Below are positions 1 to 12,800 of a DNA stretch of 64,000 nucleotides, piece by piece. Numbering within the stretch: the stretch's first letter is position 1; each line of letters opens with the position of its first letter. Both the position numbers and the translations under genes were made by a program. A model generated the notes under the pieces. That model was given only the letters and a program-made list of their open reading frames with translations. It searched no databases and had not been told where the DNA came from. Source of the stretch: Pseudoalteromonas luteoviolacea (GTDB lineage: Bacteria > Pseudomonadota > Gammaproteobacteria > Enterobacterales > Alteromonadaceae); NCBI RefSeq assembly GCF_018100925.1, contig NZ_JAGJEH010000003.1, forward strand, positions 124,001 to 188,000, read 5' to 3'.

Positions 1-3000
1 GAATAGCCATACGCCACGGGATATCACCCATTTCGAACGGCGATGCCAATTCCAACGCCAAACACTGTTGTTCATATTGCGCTAAATCATTGACCTCTTC
101 ATCTGTCATCGCCCTCACTGCCAAAGGCAAGGCAATCGATTCATGTATAACTTGGATTGGCTGAGAACAGCATGACTCAAATGTCGATCTCAGTACTGAA
201 TGGCGTTCTACAATCGCACTCAAAGCCTGAACAAACAAATCTGGTTGCCATTGCAACTTTAATCGAGAGCTAGACACATCGTGGTAAGTGCCATCGCTCG
301 CCTCAAGCATGTTATGGATCACCATACCCTGCTGAGTAGCGGTCAATGGAAATGCATCTTCGATTGTTGCCTTGGTTATTTGTGGCAGCGCCTGTTGTTG
401 TTCTTCAGACAGCAACGCAAATGGCTTTTCTATTACTTTAGTTGTCGATTCTGTGTCATTGCGTTCAATGGCATCCGCCAGAGATACAACTGATTGATAA
501 TTAAATACATCTTTGACCGAAAACTGAAGGCCGATGTTTGCGGCGTTGGCAACCAATGAAATTGCTCGAATTGAATCACCGCCTAGGTTGAAAAAGTTAT
601 CCTGAATACCAACTTTTTCACACTCCAAGGTTTGTTCAAACACAGCACATAGCTGGCGTTGAATGGGAGTTTCTGGCGCTTGATATTCTTCGCTGATGTA
701 ACTTACTGGCATTGATAAGAGTAAGCTGCGGTTGAGCTTGCCATTTACCGTCATAGGTAAATCATCCAACATTACATAAGCTGCTGGCACCATATGTTTG
801 GGTAATTTCACCTGCAAATAGCCGTGTAGCTCACGAAATAGCGCTTGCTGATCACCTGAGCCTAACTCATCTGCCAAAGTGAAATATATAACCAGTTCGT
901 GACCTGATTGCTCTTTAGGCTTAGCCAGCACTGCGCAGGATTTTACTTGCGGGTGGGAATTTAAACTTGCTTCAATTTCACCGAGCTCAATTCTAAAGCC
1001 TCGAATTTTTACTTGCTCATCAATACGACCTAAATACTGTAGGCTCATATCATCCAACCAGCGAACAAGGTCACCACTGCGGTAAATTACGGCATTTTGC
1101 TCAGCGCTAAACGGATCGGCTAGAAACTTTTCAAGATTCAGCTCTGGTCTATTCAAGTACCCATTTGTAACACCTTGACCGCCAACCCACAGTTCCCCTG
1201 GGACGCCTGGAGGCTGGCAATTTCCATTTTCATCAACAACATAACAAGTCAAATCTTGTAACGGCTTACCAATTAGGCTGATCCCTTGCTCACAGTGCGC
1301 GCGCTCTATTTTTTGATAGGTAACATGCACAGTAGTTTCTGTAATACCATACATATTGATCAACTGCGGGGCCTCACTGCCGTAGCGATCCATCCACGGT
1401 AACAGCTTGGTAAAGTTCAGATACTCTCCACCAAATACGACATAGCGCAGTTGGTGTGGGCTATTGTGTTCAAGCACATATTCTGACAATTGATAAAAAG
1501 CTGAGGCTGTTTGGCTCAACACCGTGACACCGTGCGTCGTTAAAAGCTTGGCAAATCGCTGCGGCGAACGACTGTCTTCATAAGACACCATTACCGTCTT
1601 CGCACCATACAATAACGCTCCCCACAGCTCCCAAACAGAAAAGTCAAAGGCAGTAGAATGGAAGCAACTCCAAACGTCTTGCTCGCTGAACTCGAACTGT
1701 TGATCTGATGATTTAAACAGTCTCAGCACATTTTTATGGGTAACTTGAACACCTTTGGGCAGCCCTGAAGAGCCTGACGTGTAAATGATATACGCCACTA
1801 GATTTTCAGGCAGTTCGATATTCAAATTGTCGGCATCGAGCCCAGATTGCAAGCCGGTATAATGTTCTCCATCAAGTACAATGCGTTTGATTTGATCAGT
1901 ATCTAACACTGGTAAGTTTTGCAGTGCCTCCGAGGTAACGACCAAATTGATATCACTATCATTGATGATATGAGTCAAACGCGCCGCAGGATAACTTGGG
2001 TCCATAGGAACATAAGTACCACCAGCTTTCAGAATTGCCAGCATCGCAACCACAAACTCAGTTGAACGAGATAAGCAAATGCCAACTCTATCGGGTGCAT
2101 GTGTACCTTGCTCTTGCAGATAGCGCGCTAAGCGATTTGCTTGCTCGTTGAGCGCTTGATATGTAAGCGCACTATCATCATCACAAACCGCTACTCTCGT
2201 AGGGTGAGATACTGCCATCTCTTCGAACTGTTGATGTAGCATGCTATTGGTAGTGAATTGGCGGTGTGCACGAAGCACCTCGTCAACGATATCACCTTGC
2301 TGTTGAGCATTTATCAGTTGAATATCTGAAACATTGATATCTTTATTTTCAATCACCTGATCGCATACCGTACAGAAGTATTGCGATAGGCTCTCGATGT
2401 ACTGAGCAGAAAACAGCGCACTATCGTAAGTAAACATCAACTCCAATGACTGGCTATCGATGCCCACCTCAAGCATCAAATCAAAGTTTGCTGATGCATG
2501 CTCAATATTCACTGGGGACAAATCCCACGGCATGTCACTTGAATGCGCCTGACTACTTTGATGCACTGACAGTACGATTTGAAACAATGGTGCCATTTGA
2601 GTATTACGCTCAATGCCGCAGTGCTCTAACACTCTGTCGAAAGGCACATCTTGATGTTGCAGTGCCGCTAAGTTTACCTGTTTTACATACTCTAAATAAT
2701 CACCAAATGAAGTGTGACCATCAACATCGGTTCTGAGCGATAGGAAGTTAACAAAAAAGCCTATCATCTGTTCAAGTTGACTATTGCTGCGACCCGCACT
2801 TGGGGTACCAATAACCACGTCAGAGTTACGGGTAGCCTTAGTGAGCATCAGTGAAAATATTGCATGGATCAATACAAATGGCGTTACTGACTGCGACCGT
2901 GCCAAGTTATCAAGTGCAACCTTAGTGTGCGCTGGTAAAGTGAAGCGATATTTGCTGCCTATTTGTTGACTTGTTTCAGGCCTATTACGTTGCAAAGCAA

Positions 3001-3814
3001 GGCCATGTGTTACAGGCGCATCTGCAAGCTGCTTATGCCAATAATCAAGCTGGGATTGCAACGTACCGTTATCCAATTGCTTTCTTTGCCACGCAGCAAA
3101 ATCGCGATACTGTACAAATAAATCCTCTTGCACTACCTCTTTTCCAGCCTCCAACTGGCTGTAGTTTTGTACAAACTCAGCCAAAAGGATATCTCGAGAC
3201 CATTCATCAAAAGCGATATGATGGATATTAAAGACCATCACACCACTGTCTGGCGCCGTTTTTAGGTAGTTAACTCGCAGTACAAGCTCCGATGTTAAAT
3301 CAAACGGTTTCCCTGCTTCCGCTTCAATAAAAGCCTGAATGCCACCAAGGTCTTGCGTAAAGTCGAGCTCTGTTATCGAAAAATTAAAGTCTGCTAATAT
3401 CTGCTGACGCCCCTCTCCTGCGTCATTAATATATATCGTTCTCAGTATTTGGTGTTTCTCAATGACCGCGTTCAGGGCACGATTGGCAATTGATAGATCA
3501 AATTTACCTTTCACTTCAAACGCCCAAGGAATGTTATAACTTGCGCTGCCCTGCTCTACCTGATCTATAAACCACAATCTTTGCTGTGCAAAAGAAAGTG
3601 GGTAGTTACTGGCATTGTCCACAGGCTGAATTTCTTCTTCTATTTTGGTCAGCTTGCTTAAGTGCTCAATAATCTCATTCTTATGTAATTTTAGTTTTTC
3701 GAGAGTTTGGCTATCCAACGCCCCTTTCGGGGCATCAACGCTTAACTTTCCACTATTTACTGCTAAGAACACATGCTTCTTTTGTAGTTCTAAAATAAAG
3801 GTCATTATATTCAT
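1..3814 (-). CDS. NRPS, partial (docking-C-A(Thr)-PCP-C...), runs off left edge
   Basis: Fourth NRPS gene of the left operon; only its first ~1271 codons are in the window. The ATG (3814-3812) overlaps the previous gene's TGA in an ATGA junction, indicating translational coupling. Domains: TubC-like docking segment (1-55), condensation (68-500), adenylation (525-1020, core TSGSSGLPKG near 679), carrier protein (1045-1115, FFNLGGDSIRA) and the start of a second condensation domain (from ~1135, FPLTATQQGMV, YHDV). Pocket residues read as DFWSVGMVHK, a known threonine code, so Thr is predicted with good confidence. The first C domain has HHIAFDEWS in place of HHxxxDGWS (Gly to Glu). The carrier is of the GGDS type but no epimerisation domain follows. 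I checked that the start, the A core and the carrier serine are in one frame and saw no frameshift. Further modules must lie to the left. Confidence 0.93.
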   Translation of the reverse strand, partial: MNIMTFILELQKKHVFLAVNSGKLSVDAPKGALDSQTLEKLKLHKNEIIEHLSKLTKIEEEIQPVDNASNYPLSFAQQRLWFIDQVEQGSASYNIPWAFEVKGKFDLSIANRALNAVIEKHQILRTIYINDAGEGRQQILADFNFSITELDFTQDLGGIQAFIEAEAGKPFDLTSELVLRVNYLKTAPDSGVMVFNIHHIAFDEWSRDILLAEFVQNYSQLEAGKEVVQEDLFVQYRDFAAWQRKQLDNGTLQSQLDYWHKQLADAPVTHGLALQRNRPETSQQIGSKYRFTLPAHTKVALDNLARSQSVTPFVLIHAIFSLMLTKATRNSDVVIGTPSAGRSNSQLEQMIGFFVNFLSLRTDVDGHTSFGDYLEYVKQVNLAALQHQDVPFDRVLEHCGIERNTQMAPLFQIVLSVHQSSQAHSSDMPWDLSPVNIEHASANFDLMLEVGIDSQSLELMFTYDSALFSAQYIESLSQYFCTVCDQVIENKDINVSDIQLINAQQQGDIVDEVLRAHRQFTTNSMLHQQFEEMAVSHPTRVAVCDDDSALTYQALNEQANRLARYLQEQGTHAPDRVGICLSRSTEFVVAMLAILKAGGTYVPMDPSYPAARLTHIINDSDINLVVTSEALQNLPVLDTDQIKRIVLDGEHYTGLQSGLDADNLNIELPENLVAYIIYTSGSSGLPKGVQVTHKNVLRLFKSSDQQFEFSEQDVWSCFHSTAFDFSVWELWGALLYGAKTVMVSYEDSRSPQRFAKLLTTHGVTVLSQTASAFYQLSEYVLEHNSPHQLRYVVFGGEYLNFTKLLPWMDRYGSEAPQLINMYGITETTVHVTYQKIERAHCEQGISLIGKPLQDLTCYVVDENGNCQPPGVPGELWVGGQGVTNGYLNRPELNLEKFLADPFSAEQNAVIYRSGDLVRWLDDMSLQYLGRIDEQVKIRGFRIELGEIEASLNSHPQVKSCAVLAKPKEQSGHELVIYFTLADELGSGDQQALFRELHGYLQVKLPKHMVPAAYVMLDDLPMTVNGKLNRSLLLSMPVSYISEEYQAPETPIQRQLCAVFEQTLECEKVGIQDNFFNLGGDSIRAISLVANAANIGLQFSVKDVFNYQSVVSLADAIERNDTESTTKVIEKPFALLSEEQQQALPQITKATIEDAFPLTATQQGMVIHNMLEASDGTYHDVSSSRLKLQWQPDLFVQALSAIVERHSVLRSTFESCCSQPIQVIHESIALPLAVRAMTDEEVNDLAQYEQQCLALELASPFEMGDIPWRMAI

Positions 3815-6800
3815 AGTTCAAACATCTCTCTTTCACCGCTTTGTTGAGCCGTGTTGTCTTTTCCTTTCTGTACTAACAAATCTATATATGAGGCCAATTG
3901 ATGAATTGTTGAATATTCGAACAATACGTTCACTGAAATATTCACTGAATATACTTTCTTCACTTCATTAGCCAGTCGCACCATCATTAGCGAGTTTCCT
4001 GCATACTGATAAAAAGAGGCGTGAATATCGACGTGCTCTAGTTCAACCTCAAATAACTTCGCCCAGTGTTGAGCCAAAAATAATTCAGTCTCAGTTTCAG
4101 GTTCAGCTGATTCAGCCGTCTCTGATGCTTGTGATGGTTTATCAACAGCAAGTAGCGCAGCCCTATCAATCTTGCCGTTATTGGTAAGGGGCCAAGATTC
4201 AACTGCCACCAGCGACTCTGGCTGCATAAAGTAAGGCAAACTGCCAGCTAACGATTTGCGGATTTTTTCCAATTCATCTGAGGAGTTTGATGTAGCTGAG
4301 TTAAATACCACAAATGCTGCTATTGTTTCTTCATTGCTCGTTGTTACATACGCTTTAGCAACACTCTCCATGCTAGCTAGGCGATGCTCAATCTCTCCCA
4401 ATTCAACTCTAAAGCCTTTGATATTTACCTGATGATCATTACGCCCGATATATTCGTATCCGCCCTCTGGTAAACACTTAGCCAAGTCGCCTGTTTTGTA
4501 GTAAAGCGTGCTTTGCTCATCACCAAAATTCATGGGGACAAAACGCTCTGCAGTCAGTGCTTCTTTATTGAGATATCCACGTGATACGCCCGCACCGGCA
4601 ACATAAAGCTCACCTTCTTCACCGACTGGAACTTCCTCACCTTGCTCATTGAGTACAATGAACTTAGTCTCCTTGATAGGCACTCCAATCTTGCTGTTCA
4701 CTCCTGGTTGGTACACATCTTTCATACTGACTTGATAAAAAGTTGAATAAACCGTGGTCTCAGTTATGCCATAAACATTGATCAACGCAGGTTTAACTAC
4801 ACCATGCTTTTCGACCCAAGGTGCGAGGTTAGGGAATTTCAGAGCTTCACCACTGAACACCACATACTTCAGGTCCAAGGGCAGATCTTTTTCCGGCTGT
4901 AAATCGACTAAGTTGCTGAATGCGGTTGGAGTTTGACACAACACGGTAACTTTGTGCTCTAACAATACATTGTATAAAGCTTGTGGCGATCGAGCAGTCC
5001 AATAAGGAACAACCACGAGTGTTGCACAATTGGTTAACGCCCCCCACAGCTCCCAAACAGATACGTCAAATGATAGCGAATGGAACAATGTCCACACATC
5101 ATCCGCACCTAATTCAAAGTGCTCTTGGTAACTGACGAGCAATTGAGACACATTTCCATGTTCAATCATGACTCCCTTAGGTTGCCCTGTCGAACCTGAG
5201 GTATAAGTCACATAGATTAAGTCTTGTGTATCAACTTTGATGTTCGGGTTTTGATTTGATTGTTGCGCTATTGATGATTGAATTGCGGCCTCAGATAAGC
5301 TCACAAATACACTGTGGCTACTCAGCTCAGTGACATCGACTGAATCACTGGTTAACACTAATTTGGGTTTCGCATCGGACAAGAAATACTTCAGACGCTG
5401 CGCCGGATATTCCGGGTCCATGGGGATATAAGCAGCACCAGCTTTCAGTATCGCCAAAATTGAGATAATGAAATCAGGTGAGCGCTGTAAACATATACCG
5501 ACCAAATCGCCTTTTTGAACACCCGCTTCATTTATCAAGTAGTGTGATAACTGGTTCGCAGCTTCATTCAATTGACAATATGTCAGACAGGTGTCTTCAA
5601 ATCTAATCGCATCTTTATCTGGCGCATTTAGTACTTGCTGTTCAAACTGATTATGTACGGTGATTAGATCATTTTGATATTTCTGTTTCGCCACTTGCTG
5701 CGGTTCTATACTTGTCTCGTCCTGTTCGTCAAACAGTGGTAGTTGACCAACCAATTCACTACTTTGCTCTGGAATGTCGGCCAACAACTGACTCAAGCAT
5801 TGTTCAAGTGACTCTACTTGTTGCTCTGAGAATGTATCCGAATGCCCTTCTAAACGGAAAATCATCTCATCCTTTACAAACGCTTTTACCGTTAACGGGA
5901 ATGTCGTTTCTTCATCGGAGTCCATCTCCAGCACATTGAGGGTAAGATCTGACTGTTGCTCTCGAATGCCTTGCTCTAATGGATAATTTTCAAATACTAA
6001 TAAACTGTCAAAAATGTCGCCCTGCAAGTTACCAGTTTGCAATATTTCAGAAAATGACAAGAAACTGTTTGCGTTGATTTGGCTAAATCTGTGATGTACA
6101 TCTTTTACCCACTTTGTCAGTGGTTCACGCTTGGCTACATTAACCACAACTGGCAATGTGTTAATAAATAAGCCAACGGTTTTATCTACTCCAGATAATT
6201 GCGCTGGGCGACCAGAAGTCGTTACACCAAAAATCACATCTTCAGAAGCAAAAGTATTCGCTAAAACAAGCGCCCATGCACTTTGCACCACCGCATTCAC
6301 AGTAACGTGTGACGCCTTTGCAAACGCTTGAATATTGCGTGTAACGGCCTCAGGTAACGCAAAGTTGCGCTGCCAAACTTTAGGGGCAGTTGCGCTTGGT
6401 TGTGTACTACTTTTCGGGAAATGCCCTACAAATGTGCCTTGCTGCAGCTCATTTCGCCAAAATGCTTTTGCGCCATGCATATCTTGCTGTGCCAGCCAAT
6501 CGATATAATTCTTATATGGCACTTCCCCTGCTATATTCGGCGTTTGCCCCGCTAGCAATGCTTGATAGAACTGGAATACATCTGCAAAAACTAATTCCAA
6601 ACTCCAACCATCGAGTAAGGCATGGTGGTGAGACCAAATCAGATAACTTTCTCCAGCACCTAAATCCGCTAAATTCATTCGCATCAGAGGGGCAGAGCTA
6701 GGATCTATTCCCTGCTTTCTGTCATTACTGCGAATAAGTTCTAGCGCAGCAGACTGCTGATCTGATCCTACCTCGCTTAGGTCATGCTGGTGCCAAGTGA

Positions 6801-9800
6801 GCTGTGCACGCTCATGAACACACTGAACCACATAACCTTCTTCAATACCTGAGAATGAGGTTCGTAATATGGCATGCTTGTCCATGACTAACTGCCATGC
6901 TTTTTGGAATATCTCTACATTTAAGTCTTTAAATTTAACTTTAATCTGGGTGGTATAACTTTCTTTATCAAACAAGTTTTGAATAAGTAAACTGGTTTGC
7001 ATGCCTGTTGCAGGATATCGCTGCACGATCCGCTCACCAGCAATATTGATTTGATTCAAGCGCTGCTCAGATAACGCTGCGATCTCTGATAAAACAGAGT
7101 CAAATGTGTTTGCTAGTTGCGCTATTTGGTCACCACAATAGAGCGATGAATCATAGCCAATGCTGATATTCAGCGCGCCATTTAACACGTAGCCATTAAC
7201 TGAAAGCGGGTGGCTGCTGCCGCGTGTTGGGCAAACCACTTGGCCGACACTCTCTGGCGCAAATGTAAATGCCCCATCACCACCACTGACTTGGTCAAAT
7301 TGACCTAAGTAGTTGAATGCCAGTTCACTGTGCACGCTACCTTGCAGCGCTGGAAGCTCGGCAAGATATTTAAGTGCACCATAGCCGATGCCATTGTTTG
7401 GCACTTTTGAAAGTTGCGCCCCCACACTGTCTATCAACTGAGCTATGTCTTGATTTTGACCAACAGCAAAATTGACAGGGTAAACCGAAGTGAACCACCC
7501 AATTGTTCCGCTCAGATCTAAGTTTGAGTTAAGCGCTTCACGTCCATGGCCTTCCATATCAATACGGATACTTCCAATATCGAATGTGCGCTGTATAGAT
7601 TCAAGCAATGCACTCAGTAATAGCGCGTTAATCGAGCTATCAAAACTTTCTATCGCAGTTGTGAGTATCTGATTTGTGACTTTGCTGTCGATGGCAATTG
7701 CACTCTCAGCCATCGCGCTGGCACTTTCAAATTCAGCCAACGCTTGTTTATTCGCAATACTGCTAACTTCCTGCTCAGTCACGGATGCCCAGTATGTCCC
7801 TTCACGCGCTGACAGCTCAGATGTTGCATACTCAGATAAATACTCGCCCCATTGCTTGAATGACGCTGTTTTTACTCTCGCTGTGTCAGCATTGTTATCA
7901 TGTAATTGACTATAAATTCGCTCAATATCCGACATGATAATGCGCCATGAAACACCATCGACCACCAAGTGGTGAAGTACCAATAAAAGCCTGTGAGCAC
8001 GATTTTCATCAGTGATCAGTACCGCTTTAAATAGCGCTCCGGTAGCGATATCTAGACTCGCCTGAATGGCGTCAATTTGCGGTAATATGCTCTCCCAATC
8101 ACCGCCATTTAGCGCGATCTTAGCAATACTCGACTCGATGTGTGCTTGACTTACTTCCTGGTGCGTTGCTAGCCAAGAGGAGTCAGCCTGTTGTTCAAAT
8201 TGCAACCGCATTGCGTCATGCGTTTGGTACAATCGCGCAACAATATGTTGTAAATCTGTCAGTGTCAGATCAACTGGAGGCTCCAGCAGTACGGCTTGGT
8301 TGTAGTGATTTATCCCATTGTCGTTTTCAAAAAACTCATGCTGTATTGGTAACAGTTCGATAGTGCCTTCAATATCACCTTGCTCAGCAACTAAAGTACT
8401 AGATGAGTATGCTTTCTCGGCAAGGCCGCGCACTGTTGGCATTGCAAATAGGTCGTTTACAGTAAAATGCAGGCCAGCTTCAGTTGCCTTTGACACCAAC
8501 TGAATCGCAATGATTGAATCTCCCCCCAGTTCAAAGAAGTTTCTCTCAACACTGATCTCGGTTGGCTCTAGCTGCAATAGCTGACCCCACAAAGCTTGCA
8601 GTTTGGTTTCTACTTCATTGGTAGGCGCAACAAAGTTATCGTCGTCTGTCTGACCATTCCACTTTGGTAGGCGGCTGGTGTCCAACTTGCCGTTTAAAGT
8701 TAAAGGCCATTGCTCCATAGGGATAAAAGCAGTAGGCAACATAAAATAAGGTAATAAGTTGGCCAACTTACTGCGAATAGCATTTACGGCGTCAACAGGA
8801 GACACTGAGCCTTGCTCTAATACAACGTACGCAATAATAGATGCTTTGCCGTTGTCGTTTTCAACCACGTTCACCCACGCACTTTTAACTTCTTCGCAGT
8901 TGGCAATTTTTTGCTCAACTTCTTCAAGTTCAATTCTAAACCCGTTGACTTGAACCTGGTGGTCGTTTCGGCCGATATATTCGAATTCACCGTTATCTAA
9001 CTGCTTAACCAAATCACCTGTTTTGTATAACCTCTTCACCAAAGGTGTCGTGGTATTCCCTTGTAAGGGGTTGGTAATAAAGCGATCTGCGGTGAGTTCT
9101 TGGCGATTTAAATAGCCCCTAGTTACAGCTGGGCCACCTAAATACAGCTCTCCGATAGCACCAACAGGGGCTAATTTCCCATGCTGATCCAGCACCGTTG
9201 CGCTTACGTGAGGTAACATGGCACCAATTTTACTGCTGCCATGGTCATTGAACACATCTTCATCGGTTACACGATAATATGTATCAAGTACGGTTGTTTC
9301 TGTAATGCCGTACATATTTATCAATTGTGTCGAACTCAAATCATATTTGCTTACCCAAGGTCGCAATGATGAGAAAATGAGTGCCTCACCGCCAAATATC
9401 ACATACCTCAAAGCGTGCTCAGAGCAATCCATACATTCTTTAATCAAATTATTAAATGCACTCGGTGTTTGGTTCAGGACGGTTACCTGGTGCTCAACAA
9501 GCAAGCTATAGAACTCTCTCGGTGCACGAGATACTTCAAATGGCACTACAACCAATTTACCGCCATGCAACAGTGCTCCCCAAATCTCCCAAACTGAGAA
9601 ATCAAAAGACAAGGAGTGGAACATCACCCACACATCATCCTCTGAGAAACCAAATAAATCCGTTGTAGCACTGAACAAGCTCAGCGCATTGCGGTGCTCT
9701 ACTTGCACCCCTTTTGGGTTTCCAGTTGAGCCAGAGGTATAAATCACGTAAGCAAGTTTGTCATACAGTCCTGTGTGTTTTGATATCTCAGGGTTGCAAG

Positions 9801-12800
9801 TGCTTTGCATAGCAAAACTGTGGAGAAACTCGTCACTGTGTAGGTTCAATAAGGTCTGTTGAGACAGTGCAGAAAAATCAACGGTCGTTTCATCGGTAAT
9901 GATCACCAACGGTTGCGCATCACCAAGGATGTACTCGATGCGTTCAACGGGATAGCTGGCATCTAGTGGCAAGTAAGCGCCGCCGGCTTTTAAAATAGCC
10001 AGCACCGTCACTGCCATATCGCACGAGCGCTGCAAACACACTCCGACCAAGCTGTCTGGTGTGACTTGGTGTTGCTCCAGTAGGATGTGTGCCATCTGGT
10101 TTGCTTTTTGGTTAAGCTCGCTGTACGTAAGGCTTGTCTTACCATCGTCAACAGCCGTTTTATTTGGATAACGGGCTGCCTGCAACTCGAACACTTCATG
10201 CAAAGTTTGCTGAGAATCTTCAAACCCTTTCGGCGTGAGTGACTCTAACAACTTTTCACCGTCGCCAATGACGTCGAGCTGTTTTACGCACTGAGTTTGC
10301 TCGTTGAGCATACTCATCATGATGTTTGAAAGGCTGTCAGCCAATTGCTGAGCATCTGACTGCACATAGTGGCGGTTATCTAGCTCAAACCTCACTTCTA
10401 GGCTATCTGTCACCGATGCCGTCAATTGAATAGCAAAATTGGTTTTTTCGAAATGTACGAGGTCCGTTACATTGATCCCCGCTTCAGCCGATTTATTGCT
10501 AATTTGCTCATCTACAGGATAGTTCTCAAAAACCAGTAGACTATCGAATAGTGATTGCTGATCCGCAACTAACTTTTGGATTTCAGCAAGCGGTATGAAA
10601 CTCATTTCACTCGACTCAACCAGATCTTGATGGATTTCACCTAACCATTGTTGCAAGGCTTGCTCTGGGGCCACCGTGACTTGAACTGGGATAGTATTGA
10701 TGAAAAGTCCCATGATACTGTCGACATTATCGATAGTCGCTGGACGACCAGATACAACAGTACCAAAGCACACATTTTCATCGTTGGAATAAATAGACAG
10801 CGCATAAGCCCAAGCCGCTTGTAACAGCGTATTGATGGTCGTATGGCTCGCCTGCGCAAGTTTTTGCAACCTTGCCGTTGTATCACTATCAAAATGCAGC
10901 GCGCTTGATACTCGCTCGTTATGGCTAAGCGCTTCACTTCTATATAACGGGGTTGGCGTCGCTTTAGTGAAATCGGCTAAGCGCACTTGCCATTTTTCAC
11001 GTGCTTGCTCTAAGTCTTGCGCACTTAACCATTCAATATAGTTGCGATAAGAAACAGGCTCATCCAGTGTTGTCTCAACCCCTTGCGTAATTTGACGGTA
11101 ATATTGCGTAACTTCATCGAAGACCAACGTTAAACACCAACCATCAAGTAAGGCATGATGGTGAGACCACAACACTTTAATTTTCCCATCAGCAAGGGTG
11201 AAAAGTGTCAGGCGCATCAACGGCGCGTTATTAAAATCAAATCCAGCTTGCTTGTCTTCTATGATTAGCTGCTCAAGTCTCGCTTCTTGTTGTTCAATAG
11301 ACAACGCTGAAAGATCATGCAGAATCCAAGGCAAAGATGCTTCTTTACGCACCACTTGATGACAATGACCCGCTTCAATCCCTCTAAACTCAGTTCTAAA
11401 TATAGGATTGCGAGCAACCACCATTTGCCACGCCGAGATAAAGCTCTCGATTTCAATGGACTCCACCGTCAACAGAGTTTGAGTCACGTAACTCCCCTGC
11501 TCGCGCGTCGATTGGAACAGCAAACCTTGTTGCATGCCTGTAGCAGGATACAAATCTGCAATTTGCGCGTTTGCTGCCCATGCATTGATCTGCGTCTCGT
11601 CAACCGTAGCCAGCGGGAAGTCCGACTCACAATAGCGACCATGTTTAACATCGGCACAATGCGCGATGATGTCCACCAATGCGTCATTAAATGCAGCCAT
11701 AAATTCTGACATTTCACTTGCGTGATAAGTACTGCTGTCATAGCTGAGGTTGAATGTAAGCTGGTTATTTTGCACCATGCCATTGAGCGCCATTAAGTGC
11801 TCGGCTTTTCTGGCAGGGCTGATATTTTCACCGGTACTATCAGATGCTAGGCTCATCAACTCCTGTTGCTCAGATGACGCGTCTATTTGGCCTAAATAGT
11901 TGAAACTAAGTTCACTTTTAGAAAAGCTTGCGGCGTCATTTTGCCTCGAACAATGCTTGAGTAAGCCAAAACCAAGTCCCTTATCAGGCACACTGCGATA
12001 AGCATTTTTAACTGCTGAGATAATCTCAGCAATATCCGAGCTTTGCGCAGGAATTGTGAGCGGGTAAAAAGTCGTGAACCAACCAACTGTTTGGCTGATA
12101 TCCATCGCTTCAACAAGCTCATCTCGACCGTGCCCTTCGAGGTCAAATCGTATCGCACTCATATCACGCCAACGATTACTCGCTAAGCTCAATGCTGCAA
12201 ATAAAAGCTCATTGATTTGAGTACGATAACTGGTATTGCATTTGTTTAACAACAAAGCAGTTTCGTTGTCACTTAATGTAAATTGAGCCGTTTCGCGAGA
12301 CCCGTGAGTACCTGCATTTTGGGTATTGATATCGCTATTGGCAAAGTTTGGCACTGCAACACTTGCTTGCTGCTGCCAGTACTCAAGTTGATTTTGATAG
12401 TGCTCTGAACTGGCAAGCTCATGAAGAGACTCAGCCCATTGCTGGTAAGAAGTTGTTTTAGCGTTTAAAGCCAGAGTTTGCTTTTGTTCCCACTGCTGCA
12501 CAAGCGTGTGAAGATCTTCGGTTAAAATACGCCATGACACGCCGTCGACGACCAAGTGATGGATAACCCACAGTAGTTTTCCTTGTTCCTTTTCCACATC
12601 GTGGAAGTACACAAGTTTAAATAATTCGCCTTTTGCTGGATTAAGTGTTTTTTGAATGTCGTTGGCATACGCTTCGATATTGATCTCTGGATGCGCATTT
12701 AAATCAACTAACTGAAATGCCTTATTAAGATCAAGCTGCTCTATAGGTAAAAACTCTGCTTGCCACCCTTGCTCTGATTTTTCAAAGCACAGACGCAGCG

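Noticed and set aside
281..3231. Several plus-strand frames of 60-100 codons inside the partial NRPS
   Set aside because: They are antisense shadows of a clear NRPS frame, which has conserved motifs in register throughout.
10008..12158. Minus-strand frames of 60-100 codons in other frames of the large NRPS
   Set aside because: They overlap confirmed condensation and adenylation domains and show no own motifs.
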